The notes under the pieces were generated by a model, which saw only the letters and a program-made list of their open reading frames with translations, did not search any database and was not told the origin of the DNA. Position numbers and translations under genes: made by a program. Below are positions 44,616 to 54,819 of a DNA stretch of 64,000 nt, piece after piece. Source of the stretch: Yoonia ponticola. GTDB taxonomy: Bacteria; Pseudomonadota; Alphaproteobacteria; Rhodobacterales; Rhodobacteraceae. The stretch covers positions 62,001 to 126,000 of the forward strand of contig NZ_JACIJM010000005.1 in NCBI RefSeq assembly GCF_014199395.1, in the 5' to 3' direction. Numbering within the stretch: the first letter of the stretch is position 1; each line of letters starts with the position of its first letter.

Positions 44616-45263
44616 ATGATAACACCACGCGCCCTTGACCCGACGACCGCCGCCCATGAACGGGTGTATCGCGCGTTGCGAACCCAAATTATGCACGGAG
44701 AAATCGCGCCCGGTGCGGCATTAACGCTGCGCGGGATCGGCAAGGATTTCGGCGTATCCATGACGCCCGCCCGAGAAGCAGTACGCCGTTTGGTCGCCGA
44801 GGGCGCGTTGTTCCTGTCGTCGTCGGGCCGAGTCTCTACGCCAGAGCTGTCAAATGACCGCATCGAAGAACTCGCGTCATTACGGGCGATGATTGAACCT
44901 GAGCTGGCCAGTCGTGCGCTGCCTCGTGCGCATTTCGCGCTGATCGAACGGCTTGAGGCGATTAACCATGGTGTCAGCCAGATGGTCGCGCGGCATGATG
45001 CGTCGGGCTATATCCGCATGAACCTCGAATTCCACCGCACGTTGTATCTGCGCGCGCAGGCACCTGCGATGCTGGCGGTGATGGAAACCGTGTGGTTGCA
45101 GCTCGGGCCGACGATGCGGGCGCTCTATGGGCGGTTGAACCGGACCGAACCGCCCTACCACCACAAGTTGATTCTCGCGGCGCTCAAAGCCGGTGACGAG
45201 CCGGGATTGCGCCTGTCAGTTCGCACAGACGCGACCCAAGGGTTGCGGATGTTAAAGGCTTAA
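44616..45263 (+). CDS. GntR-family regulator, FCD (FadR) subfamily
   Basis: Transcription factor of 215 residues. Residues 10-75 are a GntR winged helix (ERVYRALRTQIMHGEIAPG, then SMTPAREAVRRLVAEGAL). The C-terminal FCD ligand domain shows NLEFHRTL (usual D replaced by N) and YHHKLILAALKAGD, whose histidines may bind a metal that holds a carboxylate effector. No upstream start is possible, as TAG lies in frame six bases before. A palindrome sits directly before the gene and in pairs upstream of TCA-cycle genes, so a regulator of those genes is inferred. The gene converges with the TerB-like gene with shared TTAA. Confidence 0.93.
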   Translation: MITPRALDPTTAAHERVYRALRTQIMHGEIAPGAALTLRGIGKDFGVSMTPAREAVRRLVAEGALFLSSSGRVSTPELSNDRIEELASLRAMIEPELASRALPRAHFALIERLEAINHGVSQMVARHDASGYIRMNLEFHRTLYLRAQAPAMLAVMETVWLQLGPTMRALYGRLNRTEPPYHHKLILAALKAGDEPGLRLSVRTDATQGLRMLKA

Positions 45264-45865
45264 GCGGCCAAAAACTGACGCGGCGGGACGGTCACATCGG
45301 GACGCAGTGCGGCCCTGATCTGATTGTGAAGCACAGTGCTGTCGAGATCCAATGCGGTCTTCAACTCTAGCAGAAAATCGTTCTCGCGTGGGCCGATCTC
45401 GCCGTTTGCGACAGCCACATCAACGCAGCCGCGCATCATTGTATCGCGTTCGATCCGCGAAAATGGGGCCATAATGCTGAGCAAATCTGCGGTTTCGGCC
45501 TGATGGGCATATTTCGCAGTGATCATGTTTTGGCTCACAGATTTACCGGTCAAGTTTTTATAAGACCGCAAAAGGGCCTGCATCGCGGTCTGGCTGATCT
45601 CGCCGTTCAAGCGGGCCGTATGGAACAACGTCGTCAGCAGCGTTTCTTCGAACATCGGCGTCGCGGGAACCGAAGGGACGACGATTTCATCGACAGCAGG
45701 GCTGCCACGCTTATGCAAAATCGCGAATAAAACCAACAGGGTAGCAAATACGATGCCGCCATATTGCCACAACACCCAATTGGTCGTCTGGGTCCAGGAC
45801 AGAGGGGCGGCTTGGGCAGAACTTGCGACGAAACACGTGGTCAACATGGCGATGAGGCGAAGCAT
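45260..45865 (-). CDS. Membrane-anchored TerB-like protein
   Basis: Protein of 201 residues from the ATG at 45865 (GGGA six bases upstream; another ATG at 45871). A signal peptide (ending SAQA) is followed by a transmembrane helix near residues 35-50 and a C-terminal helical domain of the TerB type (LNGEISQTAMQALLRSY, then VDVAVANGEIGPRENDFLLELKTAL). TerB-like domains are linked to metal or stress responses, but no function can be fixed. The gene ends in a convergent overlap with the GntR gene. Confidence 0.72.
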   Translation of the reverse strand: MLRLIAMLTTCFVASSAQAAPLSWTQTTNWVLWQYGGIVFATLLVLFAILHKRGSPAVDEIVVPSVPATPMFEETLLTTLFHTARLNGEISQTAMQALLRSYKNLTGKSVSQNMITAKYAHQAETADLLSIMAPFSRIERDTMMRGCVDVAVANGEIGPRENDFLLELKTALDLDSTVLHNQIRAALRPDVTVPPRQFLAA

Positions 45866-45959
45866 GGGCATTCCCGGATATGGTTACTTTTCCAATGCTT
45901 GGCCCGAGATTGTGGTTAACATGTGGTTCTAACTGGGAATGTATGTGACGACGCATACA

Positions 45960-46277
45960 TTAATCGTCGTCGCGTGGGTCCAAATCGTTGAGCCGTAAGT
46001 TGTGCTTTTGGGCGAACCAAGCGAATAACGGCGTTTCGATTAACATCATGGTTATGATGGAAAAAACGAGCCAGTTCGTGTTGAACAGAACCATATGAAA
46101 CGTGATATTGCGCCCCGCAAATAATGCAGCAGCCAAAGTCAACGCCGCGACACTGATCGCAACGTCCCGCACCATAATTGCCCGCCATGTTTTCACGGGC
46201 AAGCTTGGGTAAGCCCACAAATAGGCGAACCCCAATAACGCGATGTTAATGATTAGGATGGTAGCTTCTGGCGACAT
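45960..46277 (-). CDS. Small membrane protein, function unknown
   Basis: Protein of 105 residues from the ATG at 46277. It has three hydrophobic segments (ATILIINIALLGFAYLWAY, VAALTLAAALFAG and VFSIITMMLIETPLFAWF) and a short acidic C-terminus. No family recognised. Codons before this ATG give an atypical arginine-rich sequence and so were not used. It lies between the TerB-like gene and lpd on the same strand. Confidence 0.7.
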   Translation of the reverse strand: MSPEATILIINIALLGFAYLWAYPSLPVKTWRAIMVRDVAISVAALTLAAALFAGRNITFHMVLFNTNWLVFSIITMMLIETPLFAWFAQKHNLRLNDLDPRDDD

Positions 46278-46406
46278 GCTAGGGGACCTGCTTGCAAATT
46301 TGCGGAGGCGATAGCTGATGCGGGCAGGTGTGTCGAATAGGTCTGCGCGCATATGGCGCAAACATGTGAGTCTGCTGGCCCCCGTAAAGAGGCCAGCAAG
46401 AGTAAT

Positions 46407-47795
46407 TTACATATGGATTGCGCCGTCGCCACAGGCGAGGGCGGCTTCGCGTACTGCTTCGGAGTAGGTCGGGTGCGCGTGGCATGTCCGTGCGATATCT
46501 TCGGCTGCGGCGCCAAATTCCATCGCGACGCAGATTTCGTGGATCAAATCGCCAGCCATTGGGCCGATGATATGTGCGCCCAAAATGCGGTCAGACGCGG
46601 CGTCAACGATAAGCTTCACAAAGCCGTCGCCAGCAAAGTTCGCCTTGGCGCGGCCATTGCCCAAGAACGGGAATTTGCCGACTTTGTACGCGCGGCCTTC
46701 TTCCTTCAACTGTTCTTCGGTTTTGCCGACGCTGCCAACTTCTGGGTGCGTGTAGATCACACCCGGGATCACATCGTAGTTCACGTGCGGCTGCTGGCCT
46801 GCGATACCTTCAGCGACGGCCATGCCTTCGTCTTCGGCTTTGTGGGCCAACATCGGACCAGTGATCGCGTCACCGATGGCATAGATGCCTGCAACATTCG
46901 TCGCGTATTTGCCGTCAGTTTTGATCTGGCCACGGTCGGACAGTTCAACGCCAAGCGCCTCTAGACCCAAACCTGTGGTGTAGGGTTTCCGGCCTGTTGC
47001 GACCAGAACCGTATCGGCGTCAACTGTGTGCTCAGAGTCGTCTTTGCGCAGTTTGTAGGTGACTTTGGCCTTGTTATTCTTGGTTTCGACGCCTTGCACG
47101 GCAGCCCCGAGAGTGAACTTAAGTCCCTGTTTCGTCAGCAGTTTCTGGAACGTCTTAGCGACTTCGGCGTCCATGCCGGGTGTGATCGCGTCGAGGAATT
47201 CGATCACGGTGACATCAGAGCCTAGGCGGGCGTAAACTGAACCTAACTCTAGCCCGATAACGCCAGCGCCGATCACGACCATTTTCTTTGGAATTTTGCC
47301 AAGCTCAAGCGCGCCTGTAGAGGTCACAACGGTCTTTTCGTCGACCTCGATACCGGGCAATGATGATGGCTCTGAGCCTGTCGCGACGATGATGTTTTTT
47401 GCCTCGTGAACGTCGTCACCGACTTTGACTTTGCCAGCTTCAGGGATCGAACCCCAGCCTTTGAGCCAATCGATTTTGTTCTTCTTCATCAAGAACTCAA
47501 CGCCGCCAGTGTTCTGGCCGATGACGTTATTTTTATAGGTCTGCATCTGGTCCCAATCGACCGACGGTGTTTTACCTTTCAGGCCCATTTCGCTGAAATT
47601 ATGTTCAGCTTCGTGCAGCATGTGGGTCGCGTGCAGCAGTGCTTTGGATGGGATACAACCGATGTTCAGGCAGGTGCCGCCAAGCGTTTCGCGGCCTTCG
47701 ACGATGGCCGTTTTCAGGCCCAATTGAGCGCAGCGGATTGCGGACACGTAGCCGCCGGGGCCTGATCCGATAATGATGACGTCGTAGTTAGCCAT
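46407..47795 (-). CDS. lpd: Dihydrolipoyl dehydrogenase (E3)
   Basis: Flavoenzyme of 462 residues that reoxidises lipoyl groups in 2-oxoglutarate dehydrogenase and related complexes. It has the FAD motif [14 protein letters not shown] at the N-terminus, the redox disulfide [13 protein letters not shown] (C42, C47), an NAD motif [12 protein letters not shown], and the catalytic [10 protein letters not shown] near the C-terminus. I chose the ATG at 47795 because CAGGAGACT precedes it. It is in the same-strand sucA-sucB block but follows two small genes, and an 11-bp triple repeat lies 27 bp before the start codon. Confidence 0.97.
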   Translation of the reverse strand: MANYDVIIIGSGPGGYVSAIRCAQLGLKTAIVEGRETLGGTCLNIGCIPSKALLHATHMLHEAEHNFSEMGLKGKTPSVDWDQMQTYKNNVIGQNTGGVEFLMKKNKIDWLKGWGSIPEAGKVKVGDDVHEAKNIIVATGSEPSSLPGIEVDEKTVVTSTGALELGKIPKKMVVIGAGVIGLELGSVYARLGSDVTVIEFLDAITPGMDAEVAKTFQKLLTKQGLKFTLGAAVQGVETKNNKAKVTYKLRKDDSEHTVDADTVLVATGRKPYTTGLGLEALGVELSDRGQIKTDGKYATNVAGIYAIGDAITGPMLAHKAEDEGMAVAEGIAGQQPHVNYDVIPGVIYTHPEVGSVGKTEEQLKEEGRAYKVGKFPFLGNGRAKANFAGDGFVKLIVDAASDRILGAHIIGPMAGDLIHEICVAMEFGAAAEDIARTCHAHPTYSEAVREAALACGDGAIHM

Positions 47796-47822
47796 GGGGA
47801 GTCTCCTGAGGCGAATTGGCGG

Positions 47823-47861
47823 TGTGACTTGCGTGCACAACACGTGCACAAGGCGTGCACC
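47823..47861 (-). repeat. Triple 11-bp repeat element (GTGCAC) before lpd
   Basis: On the minus strand GGTGCACGCCT, TGTGCACGTGT and TGTGCACGCAA follow one another at 11-bp spacing, then GTCACA. It is nearly identical in layout and sequence to 29595-29635, in the same orientation relative to its downstream gene, and ends 27 bp before the lpd ATG. Confidence 0.6.
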
Positions 47862-47867
47862 GCCGCG

Positions 47868-48260
47868 TTAGAATAAGAGCGCTGACACGATCATCAGCAT
47901 CGTTGACATGAACCCTACGGCCCAAACGAGTGAACGCCAAGGGGTCAGCCCGAATGTGTAGCAGGGGATATAAAGGACGCGCGCGCCGAGATAGGTCCAC
48001 GCGCAGGTTGCGGAAAAACCTGTGGTTTTGTCGCCAAGCACGACGACAACGACGGCGAGGGTGAAAAAGATCAACCCTTCGAAATGGTTGTTCAACGCGC
48101 GTTGCAGGCGGCCAGCGGTGCCTGTGAGCGGGATGAATTTGTCGCGTGGTCCCATCGCGGCTTTTGGTCCAACCTGCAGGTTGGCAAAGACGGAATAGGC
48201 GAAGAATTGGACCGCTTGCAGGATGCCTGCGAGGGCGAGGACGGTGAGTTCAGGTGTCAT
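47868..48260 (-). CDS. MAPEG-family membrane protein
   Basis: Protein of 130 residues with four hydrophobic helices and the MAPEG pattern (LQRALNNHFEGLIFFTLAVV, YLGARVLYIPCYTFG). Family members include glutathione transferases and eicosanoid enzymes; bacterial members are mostly uncharacterised. It overlaps the end of the GIY-YIG gene by 4 bp and lies 72 bp before lpd, so the three are likely in one transcript with sucAB. Confidence 0.88.
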   Translation of the reverse strand: MTPELTVLALAGILQAVQFFAYSVFANLQVGPKAAMGPRDKFIPLTGTAGRLQRALNNHFEGLIFFTLAVVVVVLGDKTTGFSATCAWTYLGARVLYIPCYTFGLTPWRSLVWAVGFMSTMLMIVSALLF

Positions 48261-48571
48261 TGGTCTGCTTTCGATGTCATCGTCGGACTAGATCCGACGA
48301 TCTCTGGCCAAAGATCGTGCCAATCTGGATTTTGATTTTCGATGAGTTCAATTTTCCAAGCACGGTTCCATTTTTTGATCGCCTTCTCTCGCCGAATGGC
48401 TTCTGCAGGGGCTACATGTTGCTCGAACCAGACAAGTTTTTCCAAGTTGTAGCGATCAGAAAAACCTTTGTTCAAATGTGTGCGGTGTTCATGGGCACGA
48501 CGTATCAGATCATTTGTAACGCCAGTGTAGAGCGTGCCATTTGGTCTATTTGTCATGATGTAGACGAACAT
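48257..48571 (-). CDS. GIY-YIG nuclease-fold protein
   Basis: Small protein of 104 residues with the GIY-YIG domain: VYIMTNRPNGTLYTGVTNDLIRRAHEH at the start (motif residues YIM and YTG), and the conserved EAIRREKAIKKWNR helix. Such standalone proteins are common in bacteria and are usually annotated as UPF0213-like; nuclease activity is not proven. The start at 48571 has a G-rich ribosome site. It lies between sucB and the MAPEG gene. Confidence 0.88.
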   Translation of the reverse strand: MFVYIMTNRPNGTLYTGVTNDLIRRAHEHRTHLNKGFSDRYNLEKLVWFEQHVAPAEAIRREKAIKKWNRAWKIELIENQNPDWHDLWPEIVGSSPTMTSKADQ

Positions 48572-48628
48572 CGCGTCGCCCCCAGCCGTCGGAGACCCCC
48601 GGGGCAAGCCCGAGGGTGACCATCGAGA

Positions 48629-49816
48629 TTACAGATCCATCAACAACCGACGTGGATCTTCCAGCGCTTCTTTGACCCGTACAAGGAACGTCACAGCGCC
48701 TTTGCCGTCGACGATGCGGTGATCGTAGGACAGGGCGAGGTACATCATTGGGCGGATCACAACTTCACCGTTGATCGCCATTGGACGGTCTTGGATTTTG
48801 TGCATGCCGAGGATGCCGGACTGTGGGGGGTTCAGGATCGGCGAGGACATCAGCGATCCGTAAACACCGCCGTTGGAAATCGTGAACGTGCCGCCCTGCA
48901 TGTCTGCCATGGACAGTTTGCCGTCACGCGCCTTGCCGCCCATTTCGCCGATCGCTTTCTCAATACCTGCGAATGACATTTGGTCGGCGTCTTTCAACAC
49001 AGGAACCACGAGACCGGTTGGCGTACCCGCCGCGATGCCCATGTTGACGTAGTTTTTGTAAACCACATCGGTGCCGTCGATTTCGGCGTTCACTTCTGGC
49101 ACTTCGTTCAGGGCGTGGATACAAGCCTTTGTAAAGAAAGACATAAAGCCAAGTTTGACGCCGTGCTTTTTCAAGAACAGGTCTTTATATTCGTTGCGCA
49201 GCGACATCACCTCGGTCATGTCGACCTCGTTGTAGGTGGTCAGCATGGCAGCGGTGTTTTGGCTCTCTTTCAGACGTTTGGCGATGGTCTGACGCAGGCG
49301 AGTCATCTTCACGCGCTCTTCGCGGGATGCCTGATCTGCGGCGACGGGTGCGCGTGGTGCGCTGCTGGTCGCTGGTGTTGATGATGACAGCGCGTTCAGC
49401 ACGTCGCCTTTCATCACACGGCCGTCTTTGCCTGTGCCTTCAACGTCTGACAAGTTGTTCTCTGCCATCAGTTTTTTGGCAGATGGGGCGTCTTCGACGT
49501 CTTTGGAAGCGGCTGCGGGCGCTGGTGCTGCGGCGGCTTTGGGTTCTTCTTTTTTGGCGGCGGGTGCAGGTGCTGCGTCGCCTTCGGAAATTTGGGCCAG
49601 CAGCGCGTCAACGCCCACTGTTTCGCCTTCGGCCGCAACGATTTCGGACAATGTGCCCGCAACTGGTGATGGGACCTCGACGGTTACTTTGTCGGTTTCC
49701 AGCTCGCACAGCATTTCGTCAACTGCGACGGTGTCGCCCGGTTGCTTGAACCATGTGGCAACGGTGGCTTCAGAGACGGATTCACCCAGTGTCGGGACGC
49801 GTACTTCGGTGCTCAT
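48629..49816 (-). CDS. sucB: 2-oxoglutarate dehydrogenase E2 (dihydrolipoyl succinyltransferase)
   Basis: E2 core of the 2-oxoglutarate dehydrogenase complex, 395 residues. It has an N-terminal lipoyl domain with lysine K43 in [11 protein letters not shown], an alanine/proline-rich linker, an E1/E3-binding domain ([20 protein letters not shown] near residue 110) and the C-terminal catalytic domain with [11 protein letters not shown]. The length is typical of the alphaproteobacterial enzyme with one lipoyl domain. It overlaps sucA by 4 bp. Confidence 0.98.
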   Translation of the reverse strand: MSTEVRVPTLGESVSEATVATWFKQPGDTVAVDEMLCELETDKVTVEVPSPVAGTLSEIVAAEGETVGVDALLAQISEGDAAPAPAAKKEEPKAAAAPAPAAASKDVEDAPSAKKLMAENNLSDVEGTGKDGRVMKGDVLNALSSSTPATSSAPRAPVAADQASREERVKMTRLRQTIAKRLKESQNTAAMLTTYNEVDMTEVMSLRNEYKDLFLKKHGVKLGFMSFFTKACIHALNEVPEVNAEIDGTDVVYKNYVNMGIAAGTPTGLVVPVLKDADQMSFAGIEKAIGEMGGKARDGKLSMADMQGGTFTISNGGVYGSLMSSPILNPPQSGILGMHKIQDRPMAINGEVVIRPMMYLALSYDHRIVDGKGAVTFLVRVKEALEDPRRLLMDL

Positions 49817-52776
49817 GACTTTGTTCCTTTAATCGTCAGCGCGTCGTCTACGAGCGCTGCTTGCTGTGCTTTATGTTGGCTGGCCAAACCGGTCGCAGGG
49901 GATGCGGCGGCGGCACGACCGGCATAGGCCGGACGGGCGTTTTTCGCTTTGATGCGTGTCAGGACCCATTCGAGGTTGGGTTCCATGAACGACCAAGCGC
50001 CTTGGTTTTTGGGTTCTTCTTGGCACCAGACGGTTTCAGCGTTCGGGAACCGTTTCAGTTCGTTCACGGCTGATTGGGCTGGGAACGGGTAGAATTGTTC
50101 AAAGCGCAAGATGTAGATGTCGTCGATGCCACGGGCGTCGCGTTCTTCGAGCAGGTCGTAGTAAACCTTGCCGGAACACATGACGACTTTTTTGATTTTG
50201 TCGTCTGCGACCAATGTGGTGTCCGAGTTGCCCTGCTGTGCATCGTCCCAAAGGACGCGGTGGAAGGACGATCCTGTGGTGAATTCCTCGGCCTTGGAGA
50301 CGGCCAATTTGTGGCGCAACAAGGATTTCGGAGTCATTAAGATCAGCGGTTTACGGAATGTCCGGTGCAACTGACGCCGCAGCAAGTGGAAGTAGTTCGC
50401 AGGCGTTGTGCAGTTCGCCACGATCCAGTTGTCGCCGCCGCACATGGTCAAGAAGCGTTCCAGACGTGCGGAAGAGTGTTCCGGTCCTTGGCCTTCATAA
50501 CCATGCGGCAACAGGCAAACGAGGCCCGACATGCGCAACCATTTGGATTCGCCTGACGAAATGAACTGGTCGAACATGATCTGCGCGCCGTTGGCAAAGT
50601 CACCGAACTGGGCTTCCCACAAGGTCAGCGCGTTTGGTTCGGCCAGTGAATAGCCGTATTCGAAGCCAAGAACCGCGTATTCCGACAGCATTGAATCGAT
50701 GACTTCGTACTGTGCTTGACCTTCGCGGATGTGGTTCAGCGGGTAGTAGCGATCTTCGTTATCTTGGTTAATCAGGCCAGAGTGACGGTGGCTGAATGTG
50801 CCGCGTGTACAGTCCTGACCGGACAGACGCACGGGGTATCCTTCGGTCTGGAGCGACCCGAAAGCCAGCGCCTCGCCGGTGGCCCAGTCGATGTTTTCGC
50901 CAGTTTCAAACATCTTGGCTTTGGCATCAAGCAAGCGCGTCACGGTTTTATGCAACGGGAAGTCGACGGGGGCTGTGGACAGTGCCTTGCCGATTTCAGC
51001 GAAGGTTTCCTTGGAAATCGCTGTTTTACCGCGCTGGTATTTCTCTTTTTGACGATCCAGATGCGACCACTTGCCGTCAAGCCAATCGGCCTTGTTCGGT
51101 TTGTACTCTTTCCCGCTTTCGAATTCGGCATTCAGGTGCGCTTGGAACGCGGCCTTCATGTCTTCGATTTCGCCTTCTGGGATCAGGCCGTCTTTGACGA
51201 GACGTTCGGTATAAAGCGTCAGTGTCGTTTTCTGTTTCTTGATCTTTTTGTACATCACTGGGTTGGTGAACATCGGCTCGTCGCCTTCGTTGTGACCAAA
51301 GCGGCGGTAGCAGATGATATCCAGAACAACGTCTTTGTGGAACTTCTGACGGAATTCAGTCGCGACCCGCGCGGCGTGAACCACAGCTTCGGGATCGTCG
51401 CCGTTGACGTGGAAAATCGGCGCCTCAACCATCAGAGCGATGTCAGTCGGGTAGGGGCTAGAGCGGCTGAAATGCGGCGCAGTGGTGAAACCGATCTGGT
51501 TGTTCACCACGATATGCATCGTGCCGCCGGTTTTGTGACCCTTGAGACCGGACAGCCCGAAACCTTCGGCAACGACGCCTTGGCCTGCGAATGCTGCATC
51601 GCCGTGCAACAGGATCGCCATGACTTTTGTGCGGTCTTCGTCGTTTTTCTGGTCTTGTTTAGCGCGTACTTTACCCAAAACAACAGGGTTCACCGCCTCT
51701 AGGTGAGACGGGTTCGCGGTCAGCGACAAGTGTACGGTGTTATCGTCGAAAGACCGGTCGCTTGATGCGCCGAGGTGGTATTTCACATCGCCAGAACCAT
51801 CGACGTCTTCGGGTTTGAACGATCCGCCTTGGAATTCATTAAAGATCGCGCGGTAAGGCTTTTCCATCACGTTGGCGAGGACGGACAAACGACCACGGTG
51901 CGGCATACCGATGACGATATCTTCCATGCCCAATTGGCCGCCGCGTTTGATGATCTGCTCCATCGCAGGGATCAGGCTTTCGCCGCCATCAAGGCCAAAG
52001 CGTTTGGTGCCCATGTATTTGACGTGCAAGAACTTTTCGAAACCTTCGGCCTGTACCAGCGAGTTCAGGATCGCCTTGCGGCCATTCTGGGTAAAGCTGA
52101 TTTCTTTGCCGTAACCTTCGATGCGTTCCTTGAGCCAGCCCGCTTCTTCAGGGTTGGAAATGTGCATGTATTGCAGCGCAAATGTGCCGCAATATGTCCG
52201 GCGCACGATCGCGATGATTTCGTTCATCGTCGCGATTTCAAGACCCAGCACATTGTCGATAAAGATCGGGCGATCCATGTCGGCGTCAGTGAAACCGTAA
52301 GATTTCGGGTCCAGTTCCGCGTGAGCGTCACCTGTTTCGCGCATTTCCAGCGGATCGAGGTCCGCGATAAGGTGGCCGCGAATACGGTAGGCGCGGATGA
52401 TCATCAACGCGCGGATGGAATCGAGAACGGCAGCGCGGACTTGTTCTTCGCCAAGCGCGACGCCTTTTTCAGCGGCTTTGTCTTTGATTTTCTTGCCAGC
52501 AGCGTCCGGTTCCGTCGCCCATTGGCCATCAAGTGCAGCTGTCAGGTCGTCGTTTGGGACCGGTGGCCAGTCCATACGGCCCCATGACGGACCTGCCGCC
52601 TCTGCCTTGGCGTCTGCGGGTGCATCGCCGAGAGACTTGAAAAATTCCTGCCAGCTTTCGTCAACCGCATTGGGGTCGTCGGCGTAGCGGGCGTAAAGTT
52701 GTTCAATGTATTCCGCGTTGTGGCCCTGCATAAAGGAAGAGGCGTGGAAAACGTCGTTTGGGGATTGGTCGTTCAT
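49813..52776 (-). CDS. sucA: 2-oxoglutarate dehydrogenase E1
   Basis: Thiamine-diphosphate-dependent E1 of the 2-oxoglutarate dehydrogenase complex, 987 residues. Features include the N-terminal [21 protein letters not shown] segment, the catalytic histidine region [14 protein letters not shown], the thiamine/Mg motif [15 protein letters not shown] to [10 protein letters not shown], and the C-terminal transketolase-like [19 protein letters not shown]. The gene starts overlapping the end of the small membrane protein gene (ATGA) and ends overlapping sucB. Confidence 0.98.
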   Translation of the reverse strand: MNDQSPNDVFHASSFMQGHNAEYIEQLYARYADDPNAVDESWQEFFKSLGDAPADAKAEAAGPSWGRMDWPPVPNDDLTAALDGQWATEPDAAGKKIKDKAAEKGVALGEEQVRAAVLDSIRALMIIRAYRIRGHLIADLDPLEMRETGDAHAELDPKSYGFTDADMDRPIFIDNVLGLEIATMNEIIAIVRRTYCGTFALQYMHISNPEEAGWLKERIEGYGKEISFTQNGRKAILNSLVQAEGFEKFLHVKYMGTKRFGLDGGESLIPAMEQIIKRGGQLGMEDIVIGMPHRGRLSVLANVMEKPYRAIFNEFQGGSFKPEDVDGSGDVKYHLGASSDRSFDDNTVHLSLTANPSHLEAVNPVVLGKVRAKQDQKNDEDRTKVMAILLHGDAAFAGQGVVAEGFGLSGLKGHKTGGTMHIVVNNQIGFTTAPHFSRSSPYPTDIALMVEAPIFHVNGDDPEAVVHAARVATEFRQKFHKDVVLDIICYRRFGHNEGDEPMFTNPVMYKKIKKQKTTLTLYTERLVKDGLIPEGEIEDMKAAFQAHLNAEFESGKEYKPNKADWLDGKWSHLDRQKEKYQRGKTAISKETFAEIGKALSTAPVDFPLHKTVTRLLDAKAKMFETGENIDWATGEALAFGSLQTEGYPVRLSGQDCTRGTFSHRHSGLINQDNEDRYYPLNHIREGQAQYEVIDSMLSEYAVLGFEYGYSLAEPNALTLWEAQFGDFANGAQIMFDQFISSGESKWLRMSGLVCLLPHGYEGQGPEHSSARLERFLTMCGGDNWIVANCTTPANYFHLLRRQLHRTFRKPLILMTPKSLLRHKLAVSKAEEFTTGSSFHRVLWDDAQQGNSDTTLVADDKIKKVVMCSGKVYYDLLEERDARGIDDIYILRFEQFYPFPAQSAVNELKRFPNAETVWCQEEPKNQGAWSFMEPNLEWVLTRIKAKNARPAYAGRAAAASPATGLASQHKAQQAALVDDALTIKGTKS

Positions 52777-53105
52777 GAGCGGACCTCATTGAGGGGGGTG
52801 TCGGAAACGGTGGGGGCGAACAGTTTCAGGCTAAATGACGCCGTCAAAAGGGAATAAGTTGGCAACAAGATGATGAGCCATGTCGTGACGGGCAGCGTAT
52901 CAAGGTGTTGCACAAGCAGGTCGCCGAACGTGGCGATGCTGTTGAGTTGGTATGTCGTGACGGGCAGGGAGAATTGCATAAGAATGATTGCGGAAATCAG
53001 ACCCACCGCTGCCAGCGTAAACCGCGAAAACACGGTCCGTGTTTCACGGTCCGTGGCCTGAAAGGTGTTGGTTACACCGGATCTTATGGCGTCTAGCAGT
53101 CCCAT
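52773..53105 (-). CDS. Small membrane protein between sucD and sucA
   Basis: Protein of 110 residues with two transmembrane helices (ALSAVGLISAIILM-like near residues 32-45 and LIILLPTYSLLTA near 77-90). No family recognised. Its stop overlaps the sucA start and it begins 53 bp after sucD, so it is embedded in the suc operon; this placement may be a lineage trait. A role in anchoring the complex to the membrane would be a guess. Confidence 0.8.
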   Translation of the reverse strand: MGLLDAIRSGVTNTFQATDRETRTVFSRFTLAAVGLISAIILMQFSLPVTTYQLNSIATFGDLLVQHLDTLPVTTWLIILLPTYSLLTASFSLKLFAPTVSDTPLNEVRS

Positions 53106-53158
53106 TGGTGCCTTCGTCTTTTGGTGTCGGTGGGCGGGGTTGCCCCCGCCCAGACCAA

Positions 53159-54043
53159 TTATTTCGCGATTGCTTCGAGTACAGCTTCGCCCAATGTCGC
53201 TGGGCTGTCTGCCACGATGATCCCTGCGGATTTCATCGCTTCGATTTTGCTTTCTGCGTCGCCTTTACCACCGGCAACAATCGCGCCAGCGTGGCCCATG
53301 CGGCGGCCTGGAGGCGCTGTGCGGCCTGCGATGAAGCCAGCAGTTGGTTTCCAACGGCCTTTTTTACGCTCGGCTGCGAGGAATTCTGCGGCTTCTTCTT
53401 CTGCGGAACCGCCGATTTCACCGATCATGATCATCGAATGTGTTTCATCGTCGTCTAGGAACATGTTCAGGATGTCGATGTGTTCAGTCCCTTTGATCGG
53501 GTCGCCGCCGATGCCAACAGCCGTGGACTGGCCAAGGCCGGAATCGGATGTCTGTTTCACTGCCTCGTATGTCAGTGTGCCGGAACGGGATACAACACCC
53601 ACGGAGCCACGTTTGTGGATGTGGCCTGGCATGATGCCGATTTTGCAGGCATCAGGCGTGATAACACCCGGGCAGTTAGGCCCGATCAGGCGGGATGCGG
53701 ACCCTTCGAGGGCACGTTTCACGCGCATCATGTCCAGAACGGGGATGCCTTCGGTGATGCAGATGATCAGTTCCATCTCGGCGTCGATTGCTTCGAGGAT
53801 CGAGTCGGCAGCGAACGGCGGCGGTACATAGATCACGGAAGCATTGGCTTCGGTGACAGATTTCGCTTCGTGGACAGAGTTAAAGATCGGCAGGTCCAGA
53901 TGTGTTTGACCGCCTTTGCCGGGGGTCACGCCACCGACCATTTTGGTCCCGTAAGCAATCGCTTGCTCGGAGTGGAATGTCCCCTGCGAGCCGGTGAGGC
54001 CTTGGCAGATGACTTTGGTGTTTTCGTTGACGAGAATAGCCAT
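53159..54043 (-). CDS. sucD: Succinyl-CoA synthetase alpha subunit
   Basis: Alpha subunit of the ADP-forming succinyl-CoA synthetase, 294 residues. The CoA-binding N-terminus ([21 protein letters not shown]), the substrate site [20 protein letters not shown] region and the active-site histidine in [10 protein letters not shown] are visible. The ATG at 54043 is chosen because the conserved N-terminus begins there; codons upstream give an unrelated sequence. It is separated from sucC by 1.4 kb that holds four small lipoprotein genes, an unusual layout. Confidence 0.98.
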   Translation of the reverse strand: MAILVNENTKVICQGLTGSQGTFHSEQAIAYGTKMVGGVTPGKGGQTHLDLPIFNSVHEAKSVTEANASVIYVPPPFAADSILEAIDAEMELIICITEGIPVLDMMRVKRALEGSASRLIGPNCPGVITPDACKIGIMPGHIHKRGSVGVVSRSGTLTYEAVKQTSDSGLGQSTAVGIGGDPIKGTEHIDILNMFLDDDETHSMIMIGEIGGSAEEEAAEFLAAERKKGRWKPTAGFIAGRTAPPGRRMGHAGAIVAGGKGDAESKIEAMKSAGIIVADSPATLGEAVLEAIAK

Positions 54044-54191
54044 AAGTTTAGTCCTTACTGGGCGTCGGTTAGAGTGGTTTGATTGGTCAGATGACCGCAA
54101 CAGGTCGTTGCATGAGGCACGACATTGGGCTGACTGCTACCGTTGAGGGCAGATGTTTGCAGCGCATGAAATGTTGAGAAAATGTGCAGGC

Positions 54192-54383
54192 TCATGGCGT
54201 TTCCGCCATGGCAATGGCGACGGCTGTACCACGGAGTGGAGCGCCATCGACGTCAGGAGAATAAGGACGTTCGGCTTGTGGCGCCTCGCGCACGGGCAAG
54301 CTGGCTAATTCGGGGCCAGTACATGCAAAAAGGCCACAGGCCATAAAGCCTGTCGCCAGTAGTTTGATCGGTGTGCCCCGCAT
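54192..54383 (-). CDS. Small lipoprotein, unrelated to its three neighbours
   Basis: Predicted lipoprotein of 63 residues: signal peptide with lipobox LFAC at residues 18-21, then a short polar mature part. GAAGGGTG precedes the ATG, supporting the start. It is the last of four small genes between sucC and sucD and lacks the PVRCGPQ motif of the others. Function unknown. Confidence 0.7.
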   Translation of the reverse strand: MRGTPIKLLATGFMACGLFACTGPELASLPVREAPQAERPYSPDVDGAPLRGTAVAIAMAETP

Positions 54384-54438
54384 GTTTCACCCTTCTGGTT
54401 CGTCCCACAACGCATTTTACGCTATGGGGGCCCGAACC

Positions 54439-54645
54439 TTACCTGTAGGTGACCGGGCTCACTGTTTGTGGACCACAACGCACAGGAAGACCTGCAACTG
54501 GGACCAAATATTCTGCACTAATTCCAGTCACACCAGGACATGACGTCAGTGTACCGGACTTTTCGTAGTTCGTCGTTTGCGTACCTGCGCCGACACAAGC
54601 GGCCATTGACAGGGTAGAAAGGACAAGAATTGCTTGCTTAATCAT
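54439..54645 (-). CDS. Small lipoprotein with C-terminal PVRCGPQ motif (paralogue 1)
   Basis: Predicted lipoprotein of 68 residues; lipobox MAAC at residues 14-17. The mature part has two cysteines, in SCPGVTGISAEY and VAGLPVRCGPQ, which may form a disulfide. It shares this pattern almost residue by residue with the next gene upstream (54820-55029) and more loosely with 55189-55395, so the three arose by tandem duplication. No function recognised. Confidence 0.75.
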   Translation of the reverse strand: MIKQAILVLSTLSMAACVGAGTQTTNYEKSGTLTSCPGVTGISAEYLVPVAGLPVRCGPQTVSPVTYR

Positions 54646-54819
54646 GATTATTCGCCGTTCATCTCTAGTTTATCTAAAACTTGAATGATCTGCGGGTGAA
54701 GCAAAAATTAGGCGCAAATTTGACTTATTCGTGTCCTTGTTCGTTTGGTTGCGACAGCTGTCGCTGCGGTGTTTCGGGGTATCCCAGCGCAGCGAGCCGC
54801 GATGGGATGTGAGTAGTGG

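Noticed and set aside
50716-51702. Plus-strand frame of 328 codons inside sucA
   Set aside because: Antisense shadow of the E1 gene with no domain.
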